From: Caballeronia grimmiae
GTDB taxonomy: Bacteria; Pseudomonadota; Gammaproteobacteria; Burkholderiales; Burkholderiaceae
Direction: 5' to 3'
DNA length: 64,000 nt
NCBI RefSeq assembly: GCF_000698555.1
Contig: NZ_JFHE01000019.1
Coordinates: forward strand, 1-64,000
Shown here: piece after piece, positions 20,231 to 29,497 of the stretch
How the letters are laid out: each line of letters starts with the position of its first letter
How positions within the stretch are numbered: the stretch's first letter is position 1
Notes under the pieces: model-generated
Seen by the model: only the letters and a program-made list of their open reading frames with translations
Told to the model about the DNA's origin: nothing
Databases searched by the model: none
Program-made: the position numbers and the translations under genes

Positions 20231-22477
20231 TTAGTGGGTATGCGAGTGCTGCGCCCGCGATTCGCGATTGAGCGCGGCTACGTCGACGATCAGCGCGACG
20301 CTGCCATCGCCCAGAATGGTTGCGGCGGAAATGCCGTGCACCTTGCGGTAATTCGTTTCGAGGTTCTTCACGACCACTTGCTGCTGGCCGACGAGTTCGT
20401 CGATCAGCATGGCCATGCGCCGCCCTTCGGTTTGCAGGATCGTGACGATGCCCTGCGTCGGCTCGGTGCGCGCGCCTTCGACGTCGAACACGGAATGCAG
20501 CGCGACGAGCGGCAGGTATTCACCGCGCACGCGCACCACGCGTTCACCGTTGGCGACCGTGTAGATGTCCTCGGCGACGGGTTGCAGCGACTCCATCACG
20601 AAGTTCAGCGGCAGAATGAAGATCTCGTTGCCGACCTTCACCGACATGCCGTCGAGAATCGCGAGCGTGAGCGGCAGCACGATCTTCGTGGTGGTGCCCG
20701 CGCCCTGACGCGACATGATTTCGACGTGGCCGCCCATCGACTGGATGTTGCGTTTCACCACGTCCATGCCGACGCCTCGGCCGGAAATGTCGGTGACTTG
20801 CTCCGCCGTCGAAAAGCCCGGCATGAAGATGAGCTGCCACACTTCTTCGTCGCTCATCGATTCGCTGACCTGCATGCCCTGCTTCTGCGCCTTCGCGAGA
20901 ATCTTGTCGCGGCGCAGGCCGGCGCCGTCGTCGCTGACTTCAATGACGATGTTGCCGCCGTGATGCGCCGCCGACAGCACGAGCTGCCCGGTCGCGGGCT
21001 TGCCCGCCGCGCGGCGCGCTTCCACGGTCTCGATGCCGTGATCGAGCGAATTGCGCACGAGGTGCGTGAGCGGATCGATAATGCGCTCGATCAGGCTCTT
21101 GTCCAGTTCGGTCGCCTGACCGAACGTGACGAGTTCCACGTCCTTGCCGAGCTTGCCCGCGATATCGCGCACGAGGCGCGGGAAGCGGCTGAATACGTAG
21201 TCCATCGGCATCATGCGGATGGACATGACGGCCTCTTGCAGATCGCGCGCGTTGCGTTCGAGCTGCGCCATGCCGTTGAAAAGACGGTCGTGCAAGGCGG
21301 GATCGAATGCGCTCGTGGTTTCCGCGAGCATTGCCTGCGTGATGACGAGCTCGCCCACCAGATTGATGAGCTGATCGACCTTCTCCACGCCGACGCGAAT
21401 CGAGCTGCCTTCCGCCGATGCCGCCGCGGCCGGGCGCGCCTTTTTCTCGGCGTCGCCCGTTGCGGTCTTCTGTTTTTCATTCGATGACGGGATGGCGGCG
21501 GCCACGTTCACCGCCGCCTTCGCCGTGTCCTCGTCCTTCTGCTGAGCCGCGGATGCGGGCGCGTCCTGCGCCTGCGATACAACCGGCTTAGCCTGTGGCG
21601 TCTGTTGCTCCGGCGCCGGAGCCGCGCCTTGTTGCGCGTTGCCCCGGCCGATCGTAATCTGCGATTCATCGATCACGAAGCAGCAAACAGCCACGATATC
21701 GTCGGCGGAGACGTCCGAATCGAGCCAAAGCACGAGTTCGGCGTCCGTCTTTTTCTCTCCGACGATGCTGCCCAGGTTCCCTAGCTCCTCGGTTAAGGTC
21801 GCCAGGTCCTTCTCGCCCACCCCCCGTAGCGTAATTTTCAGGTGGGGTCCTGCTTCCGCAGCCGACGCATCGGCTGCGGTTCCTGCGTTCTTTGCTTCAG
21901 TCGCACCGTCGGCGATTTCGAATGCGCCATCCCAGTTGCCGTCGTCTTCGATGGCTTCGGCGGCCTGCGAGAGCACGTGCGCAGGCGGCGCGTTCGGGCC
22001 TTCGTAGGCCGGCGCCGGTGCGGCTGCGGCTGGCTTGATCACCGCCGGCGTCGCCGGCTCCGCGACCGCGACGGCCTGCTGCGCCGCGTCTTCGTTCTTG
22101 AGCCGTTCGAGCTTCGCGCAGATGGCGGCGGCGGCGGCTGCATCCGGTTCCTCGCTCGCGCGATACGCGGCGAGCTGATCGGAGAGGACGTCCTTCGTCG
22201 CGAGGAACGTGTCGATCATGTCGTGGCGCAGGACCAGCTCGTTGTTGCGTGCGCGATCCAGCAGCGATTCGAGGATGTGCGTCGTTTCGGTCAGCGCCGT
22301 GAAGCCGAAGGTCGCCGCGCCGCCCTTGATCGAATGCGCCGCGCGGAAGATCGCCGCGAGGTCTTCGGGATCGGGATTCGCGATATCCAGAACGAGCAGC
22401 AGTTGCTCCATCTGCGCGAGCAGTTCATCGGCTTCGTCGAAGAAGGTTTGATAGAACTGGGTAATGTCGAGTGTCAT
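20231..22477 (-). CDS. cheA: Chemotaxis histidine kinase CheA
   Basis: A 748-residue sensor kinase that phosphorylates CheY and CheB. Domains in order: P1 HPt with the phospho-His in [15 protein letters not shown] near residue 50; a P2-like response-regulator-binding domain (about 205-275); an Ala/Gln/Lys-rich linker; P3 dimerisation ([20 protein letters not shown], from about 350); P4 catalytic domain ([27 protein letters not shown]); and the P5 CheW-like regulatory domain. All ATP-binding boxes are present. Confidence 0.96.
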   Translation of the reverse strand: MTLDITQFYQTFFDEADELLAQMEQLLLVLDIANPDPEDLAAIFRAAHSIKGGAATFGFTALTETTHILESLLDRARNNELVLRHDMIDTFLATKDVLSDQLAAYRASEEPDAAAAAAICAKLERLKNEDAAQQAVAVAEPATPAVIKPAAAAPAPAYEGPNAPPAHVLSQAAEAIEDDGNWDGAFEIADGATEAKNAGTAADASAAEAGPHLKITLRGVGEKDLATLTEELGNLGSIVGEKKTDAELVLWLDSDVSADDIVAVCCFVIDESQITIGRGNAQQGAAPAPEQQTPQAKPVVSQAQDAPASAAQQKDEDTAKAAVNVAAAIPSSNEKQKTATGDAEKKARPAAAASAEGSSIRVGVEKVDQLINLVGELVITQAMLAETTSAFDPALHDRLFNGMAQLERNARDLQEAVMSIRMMPMDYVFSRFPRLVRDIAGKLGKDVELVTFGQATELDKSLIERIIDPLTHLVRNSLDHGIETVEARRAAGKPATGQLVLSAAHHGGNIVIEVSDDGAGLRRDKILAKAQKQGMQVSESMSDEEVWQLIFMPGFSTAEQVTDISGRGVGMDVVKRNIQSMGGHVEIMSRQGAGTTTKIVLPLTLAILDGMSVKVGNEIFILPLNFVMESLQPVAEDIYTVANGERVVRVRGEYLPLVALHSVFDVEGARTEPTQGIVTILQTEGRRMAMLIDELVGQQQVVVKNLETNYRKVHGISAATILGDGSVALIVDVAALNRESRAQHSHTH

Positions 22478-22534
22478 GCTTGTATCACCGCGAGAATGCT
22501 GTTGTGTTCCGTAATGCGTCGCCGCGTCCGTGCT

Positions 22535-22921
22535 TCAGTGCTGCGCCTGCTCTTGCGAGTCCGCGATCGCCGCGACCACTTCGGTCAGCAGGTCCGGATC
22601 GAGCGGCTTTTCGATCCAGCCGGTCGCGCCCGCCGCCCGCGCCGCGTCCTTGAACGGCTCGCCGTCTTCGGTCGTGAGGACGAGGATCGGCGTGGCCTTG
22701 TAGGCCGGATTCGCCCGCAATTCGACGATCAGGTCGAGCCCGCTCTTGCTGGGCATGTGATGGTCCGTGAGCACCAGATCGAAGCGCTCGGCGAGCGCCC
22801 ATTCGAGTCCTTCGTTACCGTCCGACGCCACGGTCACCTCGTAGCCCGCTGTCGTCAGCGTGGCGGAGAGGATTTGCCGCATGGCGGCGGAATCGTCGAT
22901 TGCCAGAATGTTCTTGATCAT
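22535..22921 (-). CDS. Single-domain response regulator, CheY-like (first copy)
   Basis: A 128-residue receiver domain with Asp9-Asp10, phospho-acceptor Asp53 in LTDHHMPSKSG, Thr-Thr in VLTTEDGE and Lys in WIEKPLDP. The ATG at 22921 (MIKNILAIDDS) is the natural start. An upstream frame extension has no homology. Encoded just before cheA, it may be a phosphate sink or have a target other than FliM, since a second CheY is encoded next to cheZ. Division of labour between the two is inference. Confidence 0.92.
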   Translation of the reverse strand: MIKNILAIDDSAAMRQILSATLTTAGYEVTVASDGNEGLEWALAERFDLVLTDHHMPSKSGLDLIVELRANPAYKATPILVLTTEDGEPFKDAARAAGATGWIEKPLDPDLLTEVVAAIADSQEQAQH

Positions 22922-22997
22922 GTGTATGTCTCGCGGTCTTGCCCTGATGTCGGCCAAAACGTGTGCAGTCTTGAGCGTTTTTTTGACGCGATGCCGC

Positions 22998-23954
22998 TTA
23001 ATTTGCGAGCCTGTTGAAAAGCGGCGCGGCGTCCGCTCTCGCGGGGGCGTTGTCGAACACCGCGCCGCGCGTGCCGTCCTCGCGCAGCATCGCTGCTTCG
23101 GATCGCTGATTGAGCACGATTACGCTGATGCGGCGGTTCTCGGGATCGAGCGGATTCTGTTTGTTGAGGTTCTGCGTCGACGCGAGGCCGAGCACGCGCA
23201 GCACTTTCGCTTCGTCCATGCCGCCCGCGATTAGCTCGCGCCGCGACGCGTTCGCGCGGTCCGCCGACAGTTCCCAGTTGCTATAGCCCTTCTCCCCGCC
23301 GGCGTACTTCACGGCGTCGGTGTGTCCCTGCACGACGATGCGGTTCGGCACGTCGTTGAGCGTTCGGCCTATCTCGCGCAGGATGTCGCGCATGTAGGGT
23401 TGCACCGAATCGCTGGAGAGCGCGAACATCGGGCGTTTCTGCGTATCGACGATTTCGATGCGCAAGCCCTGTTGCGTCGACTCGATGCGAATCTGCTGCT
23501 TGAACTGCTGCAGCGTGGGGTTCGCTTCGATCGCCGCCATCAGCTTGACTTGCAGGTCGTGCAGGCGCACTTGCTCGCGCCGCTCGAGTTCGGTTGTCGC
23601 TTGTCTGAGCGCTTCCTCGTCGACTTCGTTGCGCGGGGTGCGCGCGTCGGTCATGCGGGTGGTGCCGGGGTCGGGGCTCGAAATGTCGCGTCCGCCGCCG
23701 GTGATGATGCTGGAATCCATGCCGACCGTTTTCCCGCCGACCATCGCGGCTTTAAGCGGCATGTTGAAATATTCGGCGATGCCGCGGCGCTGCACCGGCG
23801 AGGTGGACGACAGCAGCCACATCAGCAGGAAGAACGCCATCATCGCGGTCATGAAGTCGGCATACGCGAGCTTCCACGCGCCGCCGTGATGCCCTTTAGC
23901 GCCCTTGCCGACGACACGCTTGATGAAGATCGGCCGATCCTTTTCGCTGCTCAT
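22998..23954 (-). CDS. motB: Flagellar motor stator protein MotB
   Basis: A 318-residue stator subunit. A single membrane helix (residues about 25-48, ADFMTAMMAFFLLMWLL) carries the proton-binding Asp. A plug/linker follows, then the C-terminal OmpA-like peptidoglycan-binding domain (VVQGHTDAV... NWELSADRAN, near 215-245). The KLAYADFMTAMMAFF segment is family-typical. It follows motA by 4 bases. Confidence 0.96.
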   Translation of the reverse strand: MSSEKDRPIFIKRVVGKGAKGHHGGAWKLAYADFMTAMMAFFLLMWLLSSTSPVQRRGIAEYFNMPLKAAMVGGKTVGMDSSIITGGGRDISSPDPGTTRMTDARTPRNEVDEEALRQATTELERREQVRLHDLQVKLMAAIEANPTLQQFKQQIRIESTQQGLRIEIVDTQKRPMFALSSDSVQPYMRDILREIGRTLNDVPNRIVVQGHTDAVKYAGGEKGYSNWELSADRANASRRELIAGGMDEAKVLRVLGLASTQNLNKQNPLDPENRRISVIVLNQRSEAAMLREDGTRGAVFDNAPARADAAPLFNRLAN

Positions 23955-23958
23955 GTCG

Positions 23959-24825
23959 TCACTTCGCCTTCACGCGGCGCACGTGTTCTTCGAGTTCCGA
24001 GAACGACGGGCGCTCGGTCGAGAACAGCACCTTGCGGCCGAACTCGACCGCGATCGCGGGCGCATAGCCGTTGAGGCTCGCGAGGATCGTCACCTTGATG
24101 CACTGGAACATCTTCGTCTGCTCGGCGACACGCTGCTCCGCGATGTTCGCGAGCGGCGCGATGAAGCCGTACGAAAGCAGGATGCCGAGGAACGTGCCGA
24201 CGAGCGCCTGCGCGATCATCTCGCCGAGCACCGCGGGCGGCTGGTCGGCGGACGCCATCGTGTGCACGACGCCCATCACCGCGGCGACGATGCCGAACGC
24301 GGGCATCGCATCGCCCACTTTCGAAAGCGCCTGCGCGGGCGCTTCGCCTTCGGCGTGATGCGTTTCGATCTCCTCGTCCATGAGGCTTTCGATCTCGAAC
24401 GCGTTCATGTTGCCGCCGACCATCAGGCGCAGATAGTCCGTCATGAATTCGACGATGTGATGGTCCGCGAGAATCTTCGGGTACTGGCTGAAAATCGGGC
24501 TCTTGTTGGGATCGTCGATGTCGGCTTCGAGCGTCAGCGTGCCTTCCTTGCGCGCCTTGGCGAGCAGCACGTAGAGCAGCCCCATCAGTTCCATGTACAC
24601 GTCCTTGTTGTACTTGGAGCCCTTGAAAAGCGTGGGGATGACGAGCAGCGTCGCCTTGATCGTCTTGATTCCGTTGCCGAGGATGAACGCGCCGATGCCC
24701 GCGCCCCCGATCATCAATATTTCGACCGGCTGCACGAGCGCGCCAAGGTGGCCGCCTTCGAGCGCGTAACCGCCGAAAACGGACAGCAAGGTCACGAGCG
24801 TTCCAACAAAGATCAGCACGGGCAA
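23959..24825 (-). CDS. motA: Flagellar motor stator protein MotA
   Basis: A 288-residue stator protein with four membrane helices (residues about 2-22, 33-52, 170-190, 203-225) and a large cytoplasmic loop with the charged residues that contact FliG. GDAMPAFGIVAAVMGVVHTM is the conserved TM3 entry with the key prolines. It is the first gene of the mot-che operon, preceded by a FliA-type promoter at 24875-24901. Confidence 0.96.
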   Translation of the reverse strand: MPVLIFVGTLVTLLSVFGGYALEGGHLGALVQPVEILMIGGAGIGAFILGNGIKTIKATLLVIPTLFKGSKYNKDVYMELMGLLYVLLAKARKEGTLTLEADIDDPNKSPIFSQYPKILADHHIVEFMTDYLRLMVGGNMNAFEIESLMDEEIETHHAEGEAPAQALSKVGDAMPAFGIVAAVMGVVHTMASADQPPAVLGEMIAQALVGTFLGILLSYGFIAPLANIAEQRVAEQTKMFQCIKVTILASLNGYAPAIAVEFGRKVLFSTERPSFSELEEHVRRVKAK

Positions 24826-24874
24826 GTCCTCGGGTTTATTGCGGATGACCGGCGTGAGCGCGCGGTTAAGGATG

Positions 24875-24901
24875 TTTACGGCATGCGGGGAGAAAACTTT
24901 T
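24875..24901 (-). promoter_or_regulatory. FliA (sigma-28) promoter of motA
   Basis: Read on the minus strand: AAAAGTTT (-35), 11-base spacer, GCCGTAAA (-10). This compares with the consensus TAAAGTTT-N11-GCCGATAA: 7 of 8 and 6 of 8 matches with exact spacing. It is 50 bases upstream of motA, making mot-che a late flagellar operon. Confidence 0.75.
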
Positions 24902-24930
24902 AGGCGGGCGCCGTGGGGGGCTTGCGGCGT

Positions 24931-24962
24931 AATGGCGCAATCGCTTAATAGCGCAATCGCTT
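24931..24962. repeat. Tandem 16-base repeat between flhD and motA
   Basis: Two head-to-tail copies, AATGGCGCAATCGCTT and AATAGCGCAATCGCTT, differ by one base. A fragment of a third (AGCGC) follows. They occupy the position where flhC is found in related genomes. Confidence 0.75.
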
Positions 24963-25001
24963 GCTAGCGCGCGTCGTCTTGCGGTCGACGCGGCGAAGCG
25001 T

Positions 25002-25307
25002 TCAGACGATCTGCGCGACCGGGACGTCGGCGGCCTGCGTGATGGCCGCCGACGTGCCCTTGTCCGCGAGCGAGGAAAGAATCGCGTGATCGTCGAACCG
25101 GAAGCGGCACAGCAGATGGCTCGATGAAGCCACCCTCAGCGCCTGCGTCGGCGTCAGCGCAGACACGACCTCCGCGACGCGCTCGGACAGTCCGAGGCGG
25201 AACATCGCCGCAACGCGGTCTTCTTGCAGCAGGCGCTGCGCAAGAAGCAAGTACGACAGATTCACCTCGCGGATTTCCGCGAGCACGCCTGTAATCGTGG
25301 CCGTCAT
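25002..25307 (-). CDS. flhD: Flagellar transcriptional regulator FlhD
   Basis: A 101-residue protein aligned over its length with enteric FlhD: EVNLSYLLLAQRLLQEDRVAAMFRLG near residues 14-39 and LCRFRFDDH near 65 with the conserved cysteine. FlhD forms the FlhD4C2 activator of class II flagellar genes, and FlhC supplies the zinc site and most DNA contacts. No FlhC gene (about 190 residues) lies between flhD and motA, and there is no room for one in the 176 bases. The downstream mot-che operon has its own promoter. The C-terminus is slightly shorter than in E. coli. Confidence 0.93.
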   Translation of the reverse strand: MTATITGVLAEIREVNLSYLLLAQRLLQEDRVAAMFRLGLSERVAEVVSALTPTQALRVASSSHLLCRFRFDDHAILSSLADKGTSAAITQAADVPVAQIV

Positions 25308-25359
25308 CTTTCCCCCGAGTCGATTCGTGGCTGGTCAGGCCAAGCGGGAAACGTTTGCT

Positions 25360-25387
25360 CGAATGCGCCAAAAAAACGGCGCATTCG
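25360..25387. repeat. Inverted repeat upstream of flhD
   Basis: A perfect 10-base stem CGAATGCGCC/GGCGCATTCG with an A-rich 8-base loop lies 53 bases upstream of flhD. It could be a hairpin in the flhD leader RNA or a protein-binding dyad. Confidence 0.6.
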
Positions 25388-25719
25388 GCCCCGCATATGT
25401 CGGCTGATTGTCGCCCGGTGCGGTATGCGTGCCTATCGGATGAACGCACCGACTCGCCGACGGAAATTCGCCCGCGATCGTGTAGGAAAAAGTCGTACAC
25501 GCGCGTGATGCCTGCTGCTCGGCAGAGGCTTTAACGGCGAAAAGCGGCGCGACTTTAGGAGTGATGCCGAAGGAACAATTTTTGCTGACAACCGATCTAC
25601 CGCGCTGATTGCGCGTCGGATGGGTCCGACCGTTTTTGCCCCGGTGCAATTTCTCACTTCGTAACAGCCGTTGTTTCGCGCTGTAACAACGTTAAGCGAT
25701 TGAAAATTGACGTGTAATG

Positions 25720-25769
25720 CGGCTCTCGATCCCGATAATGAACGTAAGGGATAACCCGGTCGAGAGCCG
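25720..25769. repeat. Inverted repeat in glycosyltransferase leader
   Basis: A perfect 10-base pair of arms CGGCTCTCGA and TCGAGAGCCG is separated by 30 bases, about 215 bases before the glycosyltransferase ATG. If transcribed it would form a large-loop hairpin. Confidence 0.5.
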
Positions 25770-25983
25770 GAACCGACCTTGGGCGGCCTGAGCGACGAAC
25801 TCGCTGCACGCGCGCTGCCCGTCCGAATGGCATGCGTCGATCGTTCAACCGGCTTCACCGCATGTTCACACGAATGCTTTGCACAGGGCCGGAGTCACGC
25901 CAGAAACGCCGCTCCGCCGCTGAATTGCAAGGACCGCACAGGCGTCGAACCGCCACGCGCGGACCACACTGGAGAACCACGTT

Positions 25984-27048
25984 ATGCGAATCGCACAAAT
26001 TGCACCGTTGCACGAAGCAGTTCCTCCGAAGTTTTACGGCGGCACTGAGCGCGTGGTGTCTTACCTGACGGATGCACTCGTCGATCTCGGCCACGATGTG
26101 ACCTTGTTTGCAAGCGGCGATTCGCAAACCCGTGCGACTCTCGAAGCGGCCTGGCCGCGCGCGCTGCGGCTCGACCCGACCATCCGCGATCCGCTCGCCC
26201 CGCACATGCTGCTGCTAGAAACGGTTCGCCGCCGCGCGCATGAGTTCGACGTGCTGCACTTCCACCTCGACTACATGCCGTTCCCGCTGTTTTCGCAGAT
26301 GGATACGCCTTTCGTCACGACGCTGCACGGCCGTCTCGATCTGCCCGAACTGCAACCGATGTTCAACACGTTCACCGACGCGAACGTCATCTCGATTTCG
26401 AATAACCAGCGTGGCCCGCTGCCGCAGGCGAACTGGCTGAACACGGTCTACCACGGGCTGCCCGACGATCTGCTCACGCCGCAGCCGCACAAGAAGCCGG
26501 AATATCTCGCGTTTCTCGGCCGCATCTGCCCGGAAAAGCGCGCGGATCTCGCCATCAAGATTGCGGCGCAAAGCGGTCTCCCGCTGAAAATCGCCGCGAA
26601 GGTCGACAAGGCAGACCAGGACTACTTCAAGTCGACGATCGAGCCGCTGCTGTCGCAGGCGCACGTCGAATTCGTCGGCGAAATCAACGAGGCGCAAAAG
26701 CCGGAATTCCTGTCCGGCGCAAAGGCGCTGCTGTTCCCGATCGACTGGAACGAGCCTTTCGGCCTCGTGATGATCGAATCGATGGCGTGCGGCACGCCGG
26801 TCATCGCGTTCAATCGCGGATCGGTGCCGGAAGTGATCGATCATGGCGTGACCGGGTTTATCTGCGAAGACGTTCAGGGCGCGGTGGGCGCACTGCATCG
26901 GATCGACGAACTGTCGCGCACCGAAATCCGCGCGCAATTCGAACGCCGCTTCAGCGCAAAGACGATGGCGCAAAACTATGTCGACACCTACACGTCGATG
27001 CTCCAGGCCGCGAAGCGCCCGGTGCTGCGTCAGGTTGCAGTGGGCTAA
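25984..27048 (+). CDS. Glycosyltransferase family 4 protein
   Basis: A 354-residue GT-B glycosyltransferase. The N-terminal donor/acceptor domain has PPKFYGGTERVVSYL near residues 14-28. The C-terminal nucleotide-sugar domain includes FLGRICPEKRADLAI near 170 and the family-4 E-x7-E region PFGLVMIESMACGTPVIAF near 257. The start at 25984 follows GGAG. No polysaccharide genes surround it, so the acceptor is unknown. Stand-alone GT4 proteins of this type occur in many proteobacteria, and some act on trehalose/glycogen-like or envelope glycans. Confidence 0.88.
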   Translation: MRIAQIAPLHEAVPPKFYGGTERVVSYLTDALVDLGHDVTLFASGDSQTRATLEAAWPRALRLDPTIRDPLAPHMLLLETVRRRAHEFDVLHFHLDYMPFPLFSQMDTPFVTTLHGRLDLPELQPMFNTFTDANVISISNNQRGPLPQANWLNTVYHGLPDDLLTPQPHKKPEYLAFLGRICPEKRADLAIKIAAQSGLPLKIAAKVDKADQDYFKSTIEPLLSQAHVEFVGEINEAQKPEFLSGAKALLFPIDWNEPFGLVMIESMACGTPVIAFNRGSVPEVIDHGVTGFICEDVQGAVGALHRIDELSRTEIRAQFERRFSAKTMAQNYVDTYTSMLQAAKRPVLRQVAVG

Positions 27049-27076
27049 CACCTTTCCCTTTCCGCTTCCGCTCTGG

Positions 27077-27108
27077 AATGCCGCCCAATCGGGCGGCATT
27101 TTCTTTTT
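27077..27108 (+). terminator. Intrinsic terminator after glycosyltransferase
   Basis: AATGCCGCCC and GGGCGGCATT arms have a 4-base loop and are followed by a T-rich tract. Confidence 0.92.
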
Positions 27109-27259
27109 GTGTCGCCAAAGCTGCGCGCCCCGTGAAACGCGCAACGATCGACCATTTTTGACAGTTCAGGAAATGAGCCGCGCTTAAACTGCGCTCCGCA
27201 GAAGCAAACGGCTTTCTTGCGTCAAATCAACGATCTTCATCTTTTCTCGGGGCTGGATC

Positions 27260-27988
27260 ATGCAATTGTCGAAGCGTCTCGGCGCTGAAATTTTCGGTAC
27301 CTTCTGGCTCGTGCTGGGCGGTTGTGGCAGCGCGGTTCTGGCCGCCGGATATCCCGGGCTCGGCATCGGGTTTGTCGGCGTTTCGCTCGCCTTCGGTCTC
27401 ACCGTGCTGACGATGGCCTATGCCATCGGCCACGTGTCCGGCTGTCACCTGAACCCGGCGGTGAGCATCGGGCTCACGGTCGCGGGACGCTTTCCGGTGC
27501 GCGATCTCGCACCGTACATCATCGCGCAGGTGGTCGGCGCGACGCTCGGCGCGTTCGCGCTCGAGCTTATCGCGACCGGCGCGCCGAACTTCAACCTTGT
27601 CGCAAGCGGCTTTGCGGCGAACGGTTTCGGCGAGCACTCGCCGGGCCATTACACGATGATCGCGGCGCTCGTCTGCGAAGTCGTGATGACGTTCTTCTTC
27701 CTGTTCGTGATCCTCGGCGCCACCGATGACCGTGCGCCCAAGGGCTTTGCACCGATCGCCATCGGCCTGTGCCTGACGCTCATCCACCTGATCTCGATTC
27801 CGGTCACGAACACGTCGGTGAACCCGGCGCGCTCGACGGGTCAGGCGTTCTTCGTCGGCGGCTGGGCGCTGGATCAGCTCTGGCTGTTCTGGATTGCGCC
27901 GATCGTTGGCGCGGCCATCGCGGGCATCGTTTATCCGCTGCTGACTGCCGAATCGGAAGCGCGCAAGGTCGCTGCCGTCGCACAGTAA
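27260..27988 (+). CDS. aqpZ: Aquaporin Z
   Basis: A 242-residue six-helix water channel. Both half-helix motifs are intact: HLNPAVS at about residues 63-69 and SVNPARSTG near 190. The selectivity-filter arginine follows the second NPA. The narrow-pore aromatic (F43-type) and histidine positions are compatible with a pure water channel, not a glycerol facilitator. It is monocistronic, with its own terminator. Confidence 0.95.
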   Translation: MQLSKRLGAEIFGTFWLVLGGCGSAVLAAGYPGLGIGFVGVSLAFGLTVLTMAYAIGHVSGCHLNPAVSIGLTVAGRFPVRDLAPYIIAQVVGATLGAFALELIATGAPNFNLVASGFAANGFGEHSPGHYTMIAALVCEVVMTFFFLFVILGATDDRAPKGFAPIAIGLCLTLIHLISIPVTNTSVNPARSTGQAFFVGGWALDQLWLFWIAPIVGAAIAGIVYPLLTAESEARKVAAVAQ

Positions 27989-28008
27989 GCGGCTTTACGC
28001 AGCAAAAG

Positions 28009-28042
28009 AAACGGGCGCCTGGTGCGCCCGTTTTGTTTTTTC
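28009..28042 (+). terminator. Intrinsic terminator after aqpZ
   Basis: AAACGGGCGC and GCGCCCGTTTT arms flank a short loop and are followed by a T-rich run. Confidence 0.92.
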
Positions 28043-28297
28043 GCGCCGCGTGCGCGCGCCGTGCATTAAAAACGCGCGACAGATGTAATGGCGCATTACG
28101 CAATCCGCTTAATAACGTCACTGCACGGATCGCGCTTCTCCGCAAAACGCCCGCCATATAAGGCTTTCCGGGCTTCACCATCGACAGCACCGCCCTTACG
28201 CGCGGCTTGCACACCGTAACAAGTCGTCGAAGCGTGTAAGACAGCGGGCGCTTACATTGGACTCATGCGACACACGTCGCCTTCCAGGAGAAACACC

Positions 28298-28591
28298 ATG
28301 AAGCGCATCGTCATTCAAACGCTTGTCGCGACCGGCCTTGTGGCAGGCGCCATCGGAGCGGCTCAGGCTCATACCGATCTGCACGTCGGCGTTTCGCTCG
28401 GCTCGCCGGTTTATGCGGCTCCGGCCCCGGTGTATGTGCGTCCTGCTGCGCCGGTGTATCGCTCGCCGGCGTGGCGGCATGAGGAGCCGCGCTGGCGCGG
28501 TGACTACGGCCGCTATGGCCACGACAACGGGCGCTGGAACCGTGCGCGCTGGGATCATGGCCGCTCGGACAACTGGGGGCATCGCGGCTAA
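28298..28591 (+). CDS. Small exported Tyr/Arg/Trp-rich protein
   Basis: A 97-residue protein with a signal peptide (residues 1-25, ending AQA) and a mature region rich in Pro, Tyr, Arg, Trp and His (VYVRPAAPVY, then GRYGHDNGRW). The ATG at 28298 follows AGGAG. Such low-complexity exported proteins are common in Burkholderia, and some respond to envelope stress, but I cannot assign a family or function. The 250 bases upstream show no other gene. Confidence 0.7.
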   Translation: MKRIVIQTLVATGLVAGAIGAAQAHTDLHVGVSLGSPVYAAPAPVYVRPAAPVYRSPAWRHEEPRWRGDYGRYGHDNGRWNRARWDHGRSDNWGHRG

Positions 28592-28642
28592 TCGCGCGAG
28601 GCCGGAAGCGAGGCGGCGCGATGCCGCCCGCCTCCCGCAACA

Positions 28643-29470
28643 TCAGCGCGGCGAAGCGATTTCGTCGCGAATATCGAACAGCTTGCGCAGTTGATGCGCG
28701 ACGCCCGCCTCGAAGTTGTTGCCGATGCGTGGCACGTTCGGCAAGCGCGTGATGAGGTCCGGGTTGGCGTTGTTCATCATGAACGGATGCCCGGCCGTTT
28801 CCAGCAGGTCGATGTCGTTCATGTTGTCGCCGAATGCGACGCAATGCGCGGGATCGATGTCCAGCCGCTCGAGCACGTAACGCAGCGCGCGGCCTTTGGA
28901 TACATCCGACGTCATCACTTCCAGGCAGTCCGGCAGCGAGTAGGTGACGTACAGCGAATCGCCGAATTCCCGCTTCAGATTTTCAGCGGTGTACGCGAGA
29001 TCGGCCGGTTCGCCAATATAGAGCACTTTCGCGATGTTCTCGCCGTCGTGCTCGCACAGATCCATCACTTCGTACTTGAAGCCGGAGTCCTGATGGAAGA
29101 CGAGGAGTTCCGGCGCGTGGCGGTCGATGAGCCAGGCGTCGTCGGCGAACAGGTTGACGATCACGCGTCCGTGCTCGCCCACGACGTCCGGCTGCACCAG
29201 ACGGCGCACGAACGCGGGCGCGAGATCGCGCGAGTAGATATGCTCGTCACCGGGGGCGTGCACGCGCGCGCCGTTCGACGTGATCAGGTACGCGTCGACG
29301 CCGAGCAGGTCGCGAATGCCGGCGACATCGCGATAGTGCCGCCCCGTCGCGATAATGATCGGTACGCCGCGCGACGCGAGCGTGCGCAGCGTGTGGGCGG
29401 TGAAGGGATCGAGCTGGTGGTCGCTGTTGAGGAGCGTACCGTCGAGATCAGTTGCGATGACCGAATACAT
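28643..29470 (-). CDS. HAD-superfamily Cof-type phosphatase
   Basis: A 275-residue HAD phosphatase of the Cof/YidA type (IIB cap). Motif I is ATDLDGTLLNSDH at the N-terminus with both aspartates, motif II is IIATGRH near 42, and motif IV is VAFGDNMNDIDLLE near 220, with the motif III Lys upstream (SKGRALRYV). Substrates in this family are sugar phosphates or pyridoxal phosphate, and none is indicated here. It is 27 bases from the BadF-type kinase gene on the same strand. Confidence 0.9.
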   Translation of the reverse strand: MYSVIATDLDGTLLNSDHQLDPFTAHTLRTLASRGVPIIIATGRHYRDVAGIRDLLGVDAYLITSNGARVHAPGDEHIYSRDLAPAFVRRLVQPDVVGEHGRVIVNLFADDAWLIDRHAPELLVFHQDSGFKYEVMDLCEHDGENIAKVLYIGEPADLAYTAENLKREFGDSLYVTYSLPDCLEVMTSDVSKGRALRYVLERLDIDPAHCVAFGDNMNDIDLLETAGHPFMMNNANPDLITRLPNVPRIGNNFEAGVAHQLRKLFDIRDEIASPR

Positions 29471-29497
29471 GGCTGCCCTGTTTGAGCGCGAAGCTGC

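Larger units (their letters stand above)
25308..25983. other. Long divergent regulatory region flhD / glycosyltransferase
   Basis: 676 bases without a convincing gene. It must hold the flhD promoter and the promoter and leader of the glycosyltransferase gene. I can see two strong inverted repeats (25360-25387 and 25720-25769). Around 25660-25740 the DNA is relatively A/T-rich, with ttgttacaac-like sequences that could be promoter elements. No firm -35/-10 pair was identified. Confidence 0.6.

Noticed and set aside
25731..25738. CCCGATAA resembling a FliA -10 box upstream of the glycosyltransferase
   Set aside because: The sequence 11 bases upstream (GTGTAATG) does not resemble TAAAGTTT, and the octamer is part of the loop of an inverted repeat. 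Probably chance.
28086..28115. Sequence gtaatggcgc...gcttaata resembling the 16-base tandem repeat near flhD
   Set aside because: The match is broken by a 5-base insertion and a mismatch. It is too weak to claim a repeat family from two loci.
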